From Gemmiger formicilis (GTDB lineage Bacteria > Bacillota > Clostridia > Oscillospirales > Ruminococcaceae), in the NCBI RefSeq assembly GCF_016900095.1, contig NZ_JACJJP010000013.1:19580-83579 (forward strand): 64,000 nt of DNA, in the 5' to 3' direction. Shown here one piece after another: positions 16,267 through 26,747 of this stretch. The stretch's first letter is position 1. Each line of letters begins with the position of its first letter. The notes below the pieces were generated by a model. That model was given only the letters and a program-made list of their open reading frames with translations, searched no databases and was not told the origin of the DNA. The position numbers and the translations under genes were made by a program.

Positions 16267-16302
16267 TTTTTTCCACTTTATGACATGAGGAAGTTGAAAA
16301 CA

Positions 16303-16800
16303 ATGCCTGAACTGAATATTGTGCTGGTGGAACCCCAGATTCCCCAGAATACCGGCAACGTGGCCCGGACCTGCGCGGTGACCGGAGCCCGGCTGCACCT
16401 GGTGGGGCCCATGGGATTCAAGATTGATGACAAGAAATTAAAGAGGGCCGGTCTTGACTATTGGGGGCAGCTTGATATAACATACTATCAGAGCTTATCG
16501 GAATTTATGGCGGCAAACCCCGGCCCGTTTTTTTATTTTTCTTCCAAGGCCACCCACCGGCACACGGATCTTGCGTATCCGGACGGGGCGTATCTTGTGT
16601 TCGGGCGGGAGGATGCCGGTCTGCCCGAAGAGCTGCTGGCCGCCAACCCCGATACCTGTGTGCGCATTCCCATGCGCCGGGGGGAACGCTGCCTGAACCT
16701 GTCCAACTCTGTGGCAATTGGGGTATACGAAGCTCTGCGTCAGTGGAACTTTGCGGATCTGGAAACACAGGGGCAACTGACAAAATACAAATGGAAGTGA
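16303..16800 (+). CDS. trmL: tRNA (cytidine(34)-2'-O)-methyltransferase
   Basis: 165 residues; the ATG at 16303 has GAGGAAG at the right distance, while an ATG 18 bases upstream overlaps that site. SPOUT methyltransferase signatures: NIVLVEPQIPQNTGNVARTC, LVFGREDAGLPEELL and the knot segment MRRGERCLNLSNSVAIGVYE. It methylates the wobble ribose of leucine tRNAs. It sits 18 bases before the DegV gene. Confidence 0.93.
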   Translation: MPELNIVLVEPQIPQNTGNVARTCAVTGARLHLVGPMGFKIDDKKLKRAGLDYWGQLDITYYQSLSEFMAANPGPFFYFSSKATHRHTDLAYPDGAYLVFGREDAGLPEELLAANPDTCVRIPMRRGERCLNLSNSVAIGVYEALRQWNFADLETQGQLTKYKWK

Positions 16801-16817
16801 GAGAAGTGAGTACACCG

Positions 16818-17723
16818 ATGGAACGTAAACTTGCGATCATGACCGATTCCAGCTGCGACATCCCGAAGGATATGGCCGAGAAGTACGGGATCGACGTCTA
16901 TGACTTCCCCATCAACATTGACGGGAAGGAGTATTTTGAGCGCCGCGACCTGACCTGTGACCAGTTCTACGAATTGATGCGCAACGCCCAGGGCGTGCCC
17001 ACCACGGCGGCCATCACCGCCATGCAGTGGCTGGAAATTTATACCCGCTACGCCGACGAAGGCTACACCGACGTGCTGCACGTGAGCATCAACAGCGCCG
17101 GTTCCGCCACCTACGGCTACGCCCAGCAGGCCGCGGCCCAGCTGGCTGAAGAGCGCCCCGACTGCACCATGAAGATTCATCTGGTGGACAGCCATACTTA
17201 TTCCATGGTGTTCGGCTATTATCTGTGCGAATGCGCCCGCAAGCTGCGCAACGGCGGCGAGCTGCACGCCTGCATTGCCGAGCTGGAACACAAGCTGGCC
17301 TGCGTAGAGGTCTGCCTGGCTGCGTACAGCCTGAAACAGATGAAGAAATCCGGCCGTGTTTCGGCGGCTGCCGCCTTTGCGGGCGAACTGCTGGGCCTGC
17401 GCCCCATCATCAGCCTGAACGACGGCATCAGCCATGTGGAAGCCAAGGTACGCGGCGATGCCGCCGTGCCCGTGGCCATGCTGAAGTGGGTGAAGACCCG
17501 GGTGGATGACATGAAGAAGACCCCCTACCTCATCGCCTACACTTCCAGCACCGCCAAGCGGGACGAACTGCTCAAGCTGTGCAAGAAGGAATTCGGCCAT
17601 GCCCCCCTGGGCGTGTTCCAGCTGGGCGGCGCCGTCAGCGCCAACACCGGGCCCGATGCCATCGCCGTTGTGTTTGAGGGCAAGCCCCGTCGTCTGGCGG
17701 ACTACCAGCCTTCCCTGCCCTGA
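16818..17723 (+). CDS. DegV-family fatty-acid-binding protein
   Basis: 301 residues from the ATG at 16818. The opening LAIMTDSSCDIPKDM, then QGVPTTAAITAMQWL and the C-terminal GHAPLGVFQLGGAVSANTGP are DegV hallmarks. In Firmicutes these proteins bind fatty acids and some (FakB) present them to the kinase FakA; which role this copy plays cannot be seen. Internal ATG and GTG alternatives exist but none has a better ribosome site. Last gene of the trmL transcript. Confidence 0.9.
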   Translation: MERKLAIMTDSSCDIPKDMAEKYGIDVYDFPINIDGKEYFERRDLTCDQFYELMRNAQGVPTTAAITAMQWLEIYTRYADEGYTDVLHVSINSAGSATYGYAQQAAAQLAEERPDCTMKIHLVDSHTYSMVFGYYLCECARKLRNGGELHACIAELEHKLACVEVCLAAYSLKQMKKSGRVSAAAAFAGELLGLRPIISLNDGISHVEAKVRGDAAVPVAMLKWVKTRVDDMKKTPYLIAYTSSTAKRDELLKLCKKEFGHAPLGVFQLGGAVSANTGPDAIAVVFEGKPRRLADYQPSLP

Positions 17724-17735
17724 CCCTGTATGTTC

Positions 17736-17770
17736 GGGCCGTCACCCCCTGCCGGGCGGCGGCCCTTTTT
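17736..17770 (+). terminator. Terminator after the DegV gene
   Basis: GGGCCG / CGGCCC stem with a GC-rich loop followed by TTTTT. Confidence 0.7.
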
Positions 17771-17825
17771 GCTGCGCTGTTTTGCCTTGCGGTATCCCAT
17801 TTTGTGAGAAAAGGACGTGAATCCC

Positions 17826-19229
17826 ATGCAGACAAGCAACACCCTGACCCTGCGGGAGTGTGTGCTGGGCGACCGCCCCTTCTACCGCCATGTGGCGGTG
17901 GTGGTCATGCCCATTATCGTGCAGAATACCCTGTCCAACGTGGTCAGCCTGCTGGACAACGTGATGGTGGGCCAGGTGGGCACCCTGCCCATGAGCGCCG
18001 TGGCCATCATCAACCAGCTTCTGTTTGTGTACAATCTGGTCATCTGGGGCAGTCTGGCCGGAGCCGGCATCTTCGGTGCCCAGTTCTTCGGCCAGGGCAA
18101 CATGGAAGGGGTGCGCCAGACCTTCCGCATCAAGCTGGTCACCGCCGCCGCGCTGACCGCCGGGGCCATCCTTCTGTTCGCGGCGGCGGGCACCCCGCTC
18201 ATTGAGCTGTATCTCACCGGGGATACCTCCCCCGCCGACGCCGTCGCCACCCTGGGATATGCCAGGGAGTATCTGTGGGTGATGCTGGTGGGGCTTGTTC
18301 CCTTTGCGGTGACCCAGACCTACGCCGGTACCTTGCGGGAGTCCGGTCAAACCACCCTGCCCATGCAGGCCAGCATGACCGCTATGGTGGTCAACTTTAT
18401 TTTCAACGGGCTGCTCATCTTCGGGTTGTTCGGGTTCCCGGCCCTGGGGGTGGTGGGTGCCGGTGTGGCTACCTCCCTTTCCCGTTTTGTGGAGTGTGCC
18501 ATCGTGGTGACCGGATCCCACCGCAGTGTGGAACGGTACCCCTTCTTTTCGGGGGTGTACGCCTCCTTCCGCATTCCGGGTGCGCTGGTCCGCCAGGTGG
18601 CCATCAAGGGAGCGCCTCTGCTGCTCAACGAATTCTTGTGGAGCGTGAGCCAGGCGGCGCTGCTGCAGTGCTACTCGGTGCGGGGCATCCAGGTGGTGGC
18701 GGCGCTGAACATCTGCAACACCATCACCGTCATCTTCAACGAGGTGTTTCTCTCCCTGGGCAACGCCACCGCCATTCTGGTGGGACAGGAGCTGGGCGCA
18801 GGGCGCAAGGACGGCGCCCGCCGCACCGCCTGGCGGATGATCGTGCTCAGCGCTTCCAGCTGTCTGGTCATGGGCAGTCTGCTGGCCCTGTTCAGCCCGC
18901 TGATCCCCCACGTGTACAACACCGAAATGTCCATCCGCCTTCTGGCGTCCAGCCTGATCCGGGTAGCAGCACTGTGCATGCCGCTGTTTGCCCTGGCCAA
19001 CGCCATGTACTTCACCCTGCGGTCGGGAGGCAAGACCTTCATCACCTTCCTGTTCGACAGCTGCTTCACCTGGGCCGCCAACGTGCCCATGGCCTTTGTG
19101 CTGACCCGCTTTACCGGACTGAATATTGTGCTGGTTTACTTTCTGGTAAACGTGTTGGACCTGATCAAGTGCCTGATCGGCTTTGCCCTGGTCAAGGGCG
19201 GGTCCTGGGTGCGTTCCATCGTGGAATAG
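17826..19229 (+). CDS. MATE-family efflux transporter
   Basis: 467 residues; the ATG at 17826 has AAAGGA about 9 bases upstream, better than a GTG at 17817. Twelve hydrophobic segments; the N-terminal VVVMPIIVQNTLSNVVSLLD, then VMVGQVG, and repeated halves place it in the multidrug and toxin extrusion family (MatE domains about 20-180 and 245-405). It exports organic cations or other small molecules using an ion gradient. Substrate unknown. Stand-alone gene between two terminators. Confidence 0.93.
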   Translation: MQTSNTLTLRECVLGDRPFYRHVAVVVMPIIVQNTLSNVVSLLDNVMVGQVGTLPMSAVAIINQLLFVYNLVIWGSLAGAGIFGAQFFGQGNMEGVRQTFRIKLVTAAALTAGAILLFAAAGTPLIELYLTGDTSPADAVATLGYAREYLWVMLVGLVPFAVTQTYAGTLRESGQTTLPMQASMTAMVVNFIFNGLLIFGLFGFPALGVVGAGVATSLSRFVECAIVVTGSHRSVERYPFFSGVYASFRIPGALVRQVAIKGAPLLLNEFLWSVSQAALLQCYSVRGIQVVAALNICNTITVIFNEVFLSLGNATAILVGQELGAGRKDGARRTAWRMIVLSASSCLVMGSLLALFSPLIPHVYNTEMSIRLLASSLIRVAALCMPLFALANAMYFTLRSGGKTFITFLFDSCFTWAANVPMAFVLTRFTGLNIVLVYFLVNVLDLIKCLIGFALVKGGSWVRSIVE

Positions 19230-19254
19230 GCAGGTTTTTCCGGCAACAAAACTG

Positions 19255-19285
19255 CCCCGGCATCTTGCAAGGTGCCGGGGTTTTT
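19255..19285 (+). terminator. Terminator of the MATE gene
   Basis: CCCCGGCA / TGCCGGGG perfect 8-bp stem, 10-base loop, TTTTT. The loop holds the -35 box of the next promoter. Confidence 0.85.
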
Positions 19286-19293
19286 GTTATAAT
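19265..19293 (+). promoter_or_regulatory. queT promoter, overlapping the upstream terminator
   Basis: TTGCAA (19265-19270) lies in the terminator loop, then a 17-base spacer and consensus TATAAT (19288-19293). Transcription would start about 7 bases downstream, a few bases before the riboswitch. Confidence 0.75.
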
Positions 19294-19304
19294 AGCCTTT
19301 TGTT

Positions 19305-19408
19305 GAGCAACTTAGGATTTTAGGCTCCGCCGCTTGGTTTTGCACCCTGCGGCGACAAACCGACCGGGGCTGGCGGTCCCGTGTCCGGTCAAAATCTATC
19401 CGCCGGAG
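19305..19408 (+). promoter_or_regulatory. preQ1-III riboswitch
   Basis: The stretch opens GAGCAACTTAGGATTTTAGG, has a variable GC-rich arm, then GGCTGGCGGTCCC, CGGTCAAAAT and ATCCGCCGGAG. From memory this matches the conserved blocks of the preQ1-III aptamer known from Faecalibacterium prausnitzii. It stands directly before queT, the expected target, and its last four bases GGAG are the ribosome binding site of queT (9 bases before the ATG). Ligand binding would therefore hide the Shine-Dalgarno and reduce uptake of the queuosine precursor. Confidence 0.92.
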
Positions 19409-19417
19409 TATTGTACT

Positions 19418-20041
19418 ATGATGAATTGGATTATCGTGTTCGTGGCCGCTGTGCTGGCGGTCTTTCTGGGTGTTCGGCTGGCCATGCGCCGCGACGACAC
19501 CGCACAGGGCAGCGCCGTGCGCACCAACCGGATGGTTCGCTGCGCCATGATCGCCGCCGTGTATGTGGTGCTGTGCCTGGCGCTGCAGCCCTTCAGCTAC
19601 GGCGCCGTGCAGGTTCGCCTGGCCGAGGCCCTGTGCCTGCTGCCGGTGTTCGGCCCGGAATACATTGTGGGCGTGACCCTGGGCTGCCTGCTGGCCAACG
19701 CCCTGGGCTCCACCGTCATTGACGTGGTGTTCGGCACTCTGGCCACCCTGCTGGCTTGCCTGGTCACCTACGCTCTGCGCAATGTGCAGGTGAAGGGCCT
19801 GGCCCTGCCTGCTTCCCTGCCTCCGGTGATTTTTAACGCCGTGATCGTGGGCTGGGAGATCAGCGTCTTCTTCTCCGATACCCCGGCCACCCTGCCTGTC
19901 ACCCTGTTCAACATGCTGACGGTGGGCATTGGCGAAGTGATCAGCTGCTGCATTCTGGGCGTGCTGCTGGTCCGCCTGATTGAAACCAACCGCGAGCTGA
20001 AAAAGCTCTTTGTGGAACCTGTGAAGCATCCTGTGGGCTGA
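19418..20041 (+). CDS. queT: QueT-family queuosine-precursor transporter
   Basis: 207 residues from the ATG at 19418 (a second ATG follows immediately). Six or so membrane helices; RLAEALCLLPVFGPEYIVG and LANALGSTVIDVVFGTLAT are typical of the QueT substrate-binding (S) component of ECF importers. It takes up preQ1 or another queuosine precursor with a shared energising module that is not in this window. The preQ1-III riboswitch in its leader strongly supports the assignment. Confidence 0.94.
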   Translation: MMNWIIVFVAAVLAVFLGVRLAMRRDDTAQGSAVRTNRMVRCAMIAAVYVVLCLALQPFSYGAVQVRLAEALCLLPVFGPEYIVGVTLGCLLANALGSTVIDVVFGTLATLLACLVTYALRNVQVKGLALPASLPPVIFNAVIVGWEISVFFSDTPATLPVTLFNMLTVGIGEVISCCILGVLLVRLIETNRELKKLFVEPVKHPVG

Positions 20042-20064
20042 GCGCCCACCGAAAGGAGGACGTC

Positions 20065-20715
20065 ATGCGCCCCGAACTGATTTTGTGGGACTGGAACGGC
20101 ACTTTGCTGGATGACGCCAAGCTTGGCCTGGATGCGCTCAACCGTCTTTTGGCCCGCTTCGGCTATCCCCAGCGGTACGACATGGCGTCTTACCGGAAGA
20201 TCTTCGGATTTCCTGTGGAAGACTATTATCTGCGTGCCGGGATGGACTTTTCCCGGCACCCTTTTGCTGTTCTGGCCGAAAGTTATATGGCCGATTACAT
20301 TCCCCACGCCAAGGCTTGTCCTCTGGCGGCCGGCGCCCGGGATACCCTGCAAGCCTTTGCGGACGCCGGTCTGCGGCAGGTGATTCTGTCCGCTTCCCCC
20401 GTGGATGTGCTGGAACAGCAGGTCCGGGAACGGGGCGTGCGGAACTTTTTTGACCGTCTGCTGGGCCTGGGCGACATCTACGCCAAGAGCAAGGTAGATC
20501 TGGGATTGAATTATCTGCACAAAAGCGGGCTGGACCCCGCCCGTGCGGTGATGATCGGTGATACGGTACACGACTTTGAGGTGGCCCGGGCCATGGGCGT
20601 GCGGTGCGTGCTGCAGTGCGGCGGGCACCAGGACGCCGAAACCCTGGGCACCACCGGTGCCCCCGTATGCGATACCCTGGGCGACGCAGCCGCCCTTATT
20701 CTGGAGGAAGATTGA
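20065..20715 (+). CDS. HAD-family hydrolase, phosphoglycolate-phosphatase-like
   Basis: 216 residues behind AAAGGAGG. HAD motif I is DWNGTLLDD (a Trp in place of the usual Phe), motif II VILSAS, motif III with Lys164 or so (YAKSKVDLG), and motif IV GDTVHDFEVA. A helical cap follows motif I. It is a cytoplasmic small-molecule phosphatase; the substrate cannot be told. 23 bases after queT and 1 base before the EamA gene, so probably one operon. Confidence 0.85.
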   Translation: MRPELILWDWNGTLLDDAKLGLDALNRLLARFGYPQRYDMASYRKIFGFPVEDYYLRAGMDFSRHPFAVLAESYMADYIPHAKACPLAAGARDTLQAFADAGLRQVILSASPVDVLEQQVRERGVRNFFDRLLGLGDIYAKSKVDLGLNYLHKSGLDPARAVMIGDTVHDFEVARAMGVRCVLQCGGHQDAETLGTTGAPVCDTLGDAAALILEED

Positions 20716-20716
20716 G

Positions 20717-21655
20717 ATGGAATCGAAAAGCAACCAGGTAAAAGGTGCATTTCTGACCATGTTCGGCGCGGCCTGCTGGGGTATTTCCGGCTGCACGGGG
20801 CAATATCTGTTCACCCGGCAGGGCATGGATGCCTTCTGGCTGGCCCCCATCCGGCTGACGCTGGCGGGCATTCTGCTGTGCGGGTATTTCCTTGTGCGGA
20901 ATCCCAAGCTTCTGTTCGCCCCCTGGCACGGCCGCCGAAACATCATCGACCTGCTGATCTACGGCATTGCGGGGGTCAGCGGCTGTCAGATGCTGTATTT
21001 CACCACCATCCAGCTGGCCGGAGCCGGCATGGCCACCATCCTGCAGAACATCTCGCCGGTGTTCATCCTGATGGTGGTTTGCTGGCAGGCCAAACGGATG
21101 CCCCGGGGCTTTGAGATCGGGTCCATCCTGCTGGCGTTGGTGGGCTTGTTCTTCCTGACCACCCACGGCAGCCTGGACGGCCTGGCCGTCAGCCCCGAAG
21201 CCCTGGTCACCGGCCTGTGCTGCGCCCTGTGCGTGGTGGTGTACACCGTGTGGCCCCACAATCTGCAGCAGCAGTTCCCCACCCCCGTGCTGCAAGGCTG
21301 GGCGTTCCTGGTGGGCGGCGTTCTGTTCAGCCTGATCTGCCGCCCCTGGGAGGTGGGCTATGTGCCCAACGCCATGGGTTGGCTGGGCATTGCGGTGGTG
21401 GTCATCATCGGCAATGTGGTGGCTTTCTGCAGCTTCATGCAGGGCGTCAAGATGGTGGGCGCCCAGAAAGCCAGCCTGTACAGCTTTGCGGAACCGGTGA
21501 CGGCCGCCGTCATCAGCACCCTGGTGCTGGGGTCCTCTTTCAGCTTCTGGGATGCTTTGGGATTCGGGTGCATCTTCCTGATGCTGGTGCTGCTGGCCAA
21601 GCCGCAACCGCACCCCGCTGTTTCGGCTCCCAAACCGGCCAAGGCCCACACCTGA
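20717..21655 (+). CDS. EamA/DMT-family transporter
   Basis: 312 residues; the ATG at 20717 lies one base after the phosphatase stop, with GGAGGAAG upstream inside that gene. About ten hydrophobic helices in two EamA repeats (about 12-140 and 155-295) with GAACWGISGCTGQYLF in the first and VKMVGAQKASLYSFAEPV in the second. Such proteins export amino acids or metabolites. Substrate unknown. Confidence 0.9.
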   Translation: MESKSNQVKGAFLTMFGAACWGISGCTGQYLFTRQGMDAFWLAPIRLTLAGILLCGYFLVRNPKLLFAPWHGRRNIIDLLIYGIAGVSGCQMLYFTTIQLAGAGMATILQNISPVFILMVVCWQAKRMPRGFEIGSILLALVGLFFLTTHGSLDGLAVSPEALVTGLCCALCVVVYTVWPHNLQQQFPTPVLQGWAFLVGGVLFSLICRPWEVGYVPNAMGWLGIAVVVIIGNVVAFCSFMQGVKMVGAQKASLYSFAEPVTAAVISTLVLGSSFSFWDALGFGCIFLMLVLLAKPQPHPAVSAPKPAKAHT

Positions 21656-21680
21656 TTTCTTACAAAACAATATGCTTTTT

Positions 21681-21720
21681 ACACCCGCGCAAGGTTTGAC
21701 ACAGACCCTTGTGCGGGTGT
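21681..21720 (+). terminator. Probable terminator after the EamA gene
   Basis: A 14-bp stem ACACCCGCGCAAGG / CCTTGTGCGGGTGT with one G-U pair and a 12-base loop; followed by an AT-rich but not pure T stretch. The loop contains the secA -35 box. Confidence 0.6.
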
Positions 21721-21725
21721 ATTAT
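21696..21725 (+). promoter_or_regulatory. secA promoter inside the terminator hairpin
   Basis: TTGACA (21696-21701) in the hairpin loop, 18-base spacer, TATTAT (21720-21725), about 73 bases before secA. Confidence 0.65.
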
Positions 21726-21798
21726 ATTGGAGTGTATCGCAATTACCATACGCTAAAACCGTCCGCCCTCTGGCGGCAGAAATGATAGGGGTTCGCAT

Positions 21799-24672
<2,874 letters not shown>

Positions 24673-24684
24673 GCCAGATAGCTG

Positions 24685-24713
24685 AGACCGGACCTTTGGG
24701 TCCGGTCTTTTTG
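24685..24713 (+). terminator. secA terminator
   Basis: AGACCGGACC / GGTCCGGTCT perfect 10-bp stem, 4-base loop, T-run. Confidence 0.9.
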
Positions 24714-24733
24714 TTTGGTCTGTTGCCCCGGCC

Positions 24734-24762
24734 TTTGCTTTCGGGGCGGAATGTGGTAGAAT
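24734..24762 (+). promoter_or_regulatory. Candidate promoter of the DUF3783-apbE pair
   Basis: TTTGCT (24734-24739), 17-base spacer, extended -10 TGGTAGAAT (hexamer 24757-24762), about 40 bases before the start. Confidence 0.5.
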
Positions 24763-24803
24763 AAAATCCATTCCGAATCAAGTTACCGGAGGTTTTCTCT
24801 TTT

Positions 24804-25202
24804 ATGAAAGCACATGTACAGGCGGAACCGCGCTGCGTTCTGCTGTGGAATTTCGGCCCGCAGAACGCGGGATATGACCATCTGGTCCGCACGGCCGCTG
24901 CCCTGCGGCTGAAGGTGCGGCCCGTTGGCCCTGCCGAGCTGGGCGGCACGGTGGCAGACCTTTGTGCAGGACGGCGGGCGCCGGCCACACAGCTGCCCTC
25001 CCCCACCGACACCCCCGCCATGATCATCAGCGGGCTGCGCCATGACGACGGGTCGCTGGGCCGGTTCGTGGACGAGATCCGCCGGGGCGGCGCCGACATT
25101 CCCCTTCGGGCCATGGTCACCCCCACCAGCCGGAGCTGGACCCTGGACGCCCTGCTGCGGGAACTGTGTGAGGAGCACGCCGCCGTGGGAGGCAGGGAAT
25201 GA
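24804..25202 (+). CDS. DUF3783-family protein
   Basis: 132 residues. The C-terminal part PAMIISGLRHDDGSLGRFVD and LRAMVTPTSRSWTLDALLRE fits the DUF3783 family of Clostridia, whose function is unknown. The N-terminal LLWNFGPQNAGYDHLVRTAA is a Rossmann-like start. No signal sequence. It overlaps the next gene by four bases (ATGA), so it is translationally coupled to ApbE. Confidence 0.75.
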   Translation: MKAHVQAEPRCVLLWNFGPQNAGYDHLVRTAAALRLKVRPVGPAELGGTVADLCAGRRAPATQLPSPTDTPAMIISGLRHDDGSLGRFVDEIRRGGADIPLRAMVTPTSRSWTLDALLRELCEEHAAVGGRE

Positions 25203-26251
25203 ACCGCCAGCGGTGGATTGCCGGGGCCCTGTGCGTGGTCCTGGCGGCGGTGGTGGGGTTCAGTTTCTGGCAGGACCGCACCGCCCCCAAGGCCTACACC
25301 GCCACCTGGTGGGATGTGTTTGATACGGTGACCGTGGTGACCGGGTATGCATCCAGCGAGGAGGAATGGCAGCAGCAGGCGGACGCCCTGCACGCCGATC
25401 TGCTCCATTATCACCAGTTGTTTGACATTTACAACACCTACGACGGCATGACCAACATGGCCACCGTCAACGCCCGGGCCGGGCAGGAAACACTGACGGT
25501 GGACGAGGATCTGTTCGCCCTTTTGCAGTTCGGCAAAGAGGCTTACACCCTCACCGACGGTGCCTGCAACATTGCGGCGGGAACGGTGCTATCCCTGTGG
25601 CACGACGCCCGCACCGCCGCTGAAGCCGCCACTTCCGAAACCGCCCTGACCGCCGACATTCTTCCCACCGAGGAGGCTTTACAGAAGGCCGCCAGGTACA
25701 CCGACATAAACGATTTAGTGCTGGAGGAAAACACCCGGACCGTACACTTTGCCGACCCGGACCTGCAGCTGGATGTGGGAGGAATTGCCAAAGGCTGGTC
25801 GGTGGAGCAGGCCGCCCAAAAAGCCGAAGAACGGGGACTGACCTCCGCCATCCTGAACGTAGGCGGCAATGTGCGGGCCATCGGCAAAAAGCCCGACGGC
25901 AGCCCCTGGACCGCCGGGGTCCAGGACCCGGACGGGGACGGCAATCTGGCCGAAGTGCAGCTGCAGCCCGGGCAAAGCCTGGTGGTCAGCGGCGATTACC
26001 AGCGCTACTTCACGGTGGACGGGATCCGGTATCACCACCTGATCGACCTGCAGACCCTGCAGCCCGCCCGTTATTGCCGCAGTGTGGCCATCCTGTGCCG
26101 GGACAGCGGCATCGGGGATGCCCTTTCCACCGGGCTGTTCTGCCTGCCCCAGGAACAGGGTGAAACCGTTCTGGCCAAGGTGGACGGTGCCGACGCCCTG
26201 TGGGTGCTGGATGGGGATGTGCTCTCCTCCTCTCCCGCCTGGCCCCAATAA
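25199..26251 (+). CDS. apbE: FAD:protein FMN transferase (ApbE family)
   Basis: 350 residues. An N-terminal hydrophobic anchor (about 7-23) is followed by the ApbE domain with LDVGGIAKGWSVE, ILNVGGNVRAIG and PWTAGVQDP, the FAD-binding and magnesium region. It attaches FMN covalently to extracytoplasmic flavoproteins such as Rnf or Nqr subunits; none is in this window. No lipobox cysteine follows the hydrophobic part, so it is probably membrane-tethered by the uncleaved helix. Confidence 0.92.
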   Translation: MNRQRWIAGALCVVLAAVVGFSFWQDRTAPKAYTATWWDVFDTVTVVTGYASSEEEWQQQADALHADLLHYHQLFDIYNTYDGMTNMATVNARAGQETLTVDEDLFALLQFGKEAYTLTDGACNIAAGTVLSLWHDARTAAEAATSETALTADILPTEEALQKAARYTDINDLVLEENTRTVHFADPDLQLDVGGIAKGWSVEQAAQKAEERGLTSAILNVGGNVRAIGKKPDGSPWTAGVQDPDGDGNLAEVQLQPGQSLVVSGDYQRYFTVDGIRYHHLIDLQTLQPARYCRSVAILCRDSGIGDALSTGLFCLPQEQGETVLAKVDGADALWVLDGDVLSSSPAWPQ

Positions 26252-26258
26252 CAATACG

Positions 26259-26309
26259 AAAAGGACCTTTCCCTCCGGGGTTGCCCCGGGTACGGGAAAG
26301 GTCCTTTTT
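26259..26309. terminator. Bidirectional terminator between apbE and mazF
   Basis: A 15-bp perfect stem AAAAGGACCTTTCCC / GGGAAAGGTCCTTTT with A- and T-runs at the two ends, serving both convergent genes. Confidence 0.88.
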
Positions 26310-26313
26310 TGAT

Positions 26314-26685
26314 TCAGGTAAAGCTGCCATGGGGCGGCTGTTCCACCAGCCCCATGGACACGCCCAGGGCTTCATCCACCCGCTGCATGTCCTCGGGCGG
26401 GATGCGCCCGGCCCGCTCCCGCAGGCGACGTTTGTCCAGCGTGCGGATCTGCTCGGTGAGGACGATGCTGTCCTTGCTCAGACCGCAGCGGTCCGCCCGC
26501 ACCCCGATATGGGTGGGCAGACGGTTCTTATCCTGCCGGGATGTGATGGCCGCCGCAATCACGGTGGGACTGTGCCGGTTGCCGATCTCATTCTGGATGA
26601 TAAGTACCGGCCGCACGCCCCCCTGTTCTGAACCCACCACCGGGCTCAGATCGGCGTAAAAAACTTCTCCTCTGTGTACCTCCAT
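26314..26685 (-). CDS. mazF: MazF/PemK-type endoribonuclease toxin (NdoA-like)
   Basis: 123 residues; the ATG at 26685 is chosen because GGGAGG lies 9 bases upstream and the family begins here (VHRGEVFYADLSPVVGSEQG). RPVLIIQNEIGNRHSPTVIA and TEQIRTLDKRRL are MazF hallmarks; the conserved Arg and Thr/Ser of the active site are present. It cuts single-stranded RNA at short motifs and is normally held by a small antitoxin encoded just upstream. No such gene is visible: an acyltransferase occupies that position. A TATACT -10 at 26725-26730 suggests its own promoter. Confidence 0.92.
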   Translation of the reverse strand: MEVHRGEVFYADLSPVVGSEQGGVRPVLIIQNEIGNRHSPTVIAAAITSRQDKNRLPTHIGVRADRCGLSKDSIVLTEQIRTLDKRRLRERAGRIPPEDMQRVDEALGVSMGLVEQPPHGSFT

Positions 26686-26747
26686 GGTGCCTGCCTCCCT
26701 GTCTAGCATGATCTCGTTGCTATTAGTATAAGCAGGCAGAGGCAGGT

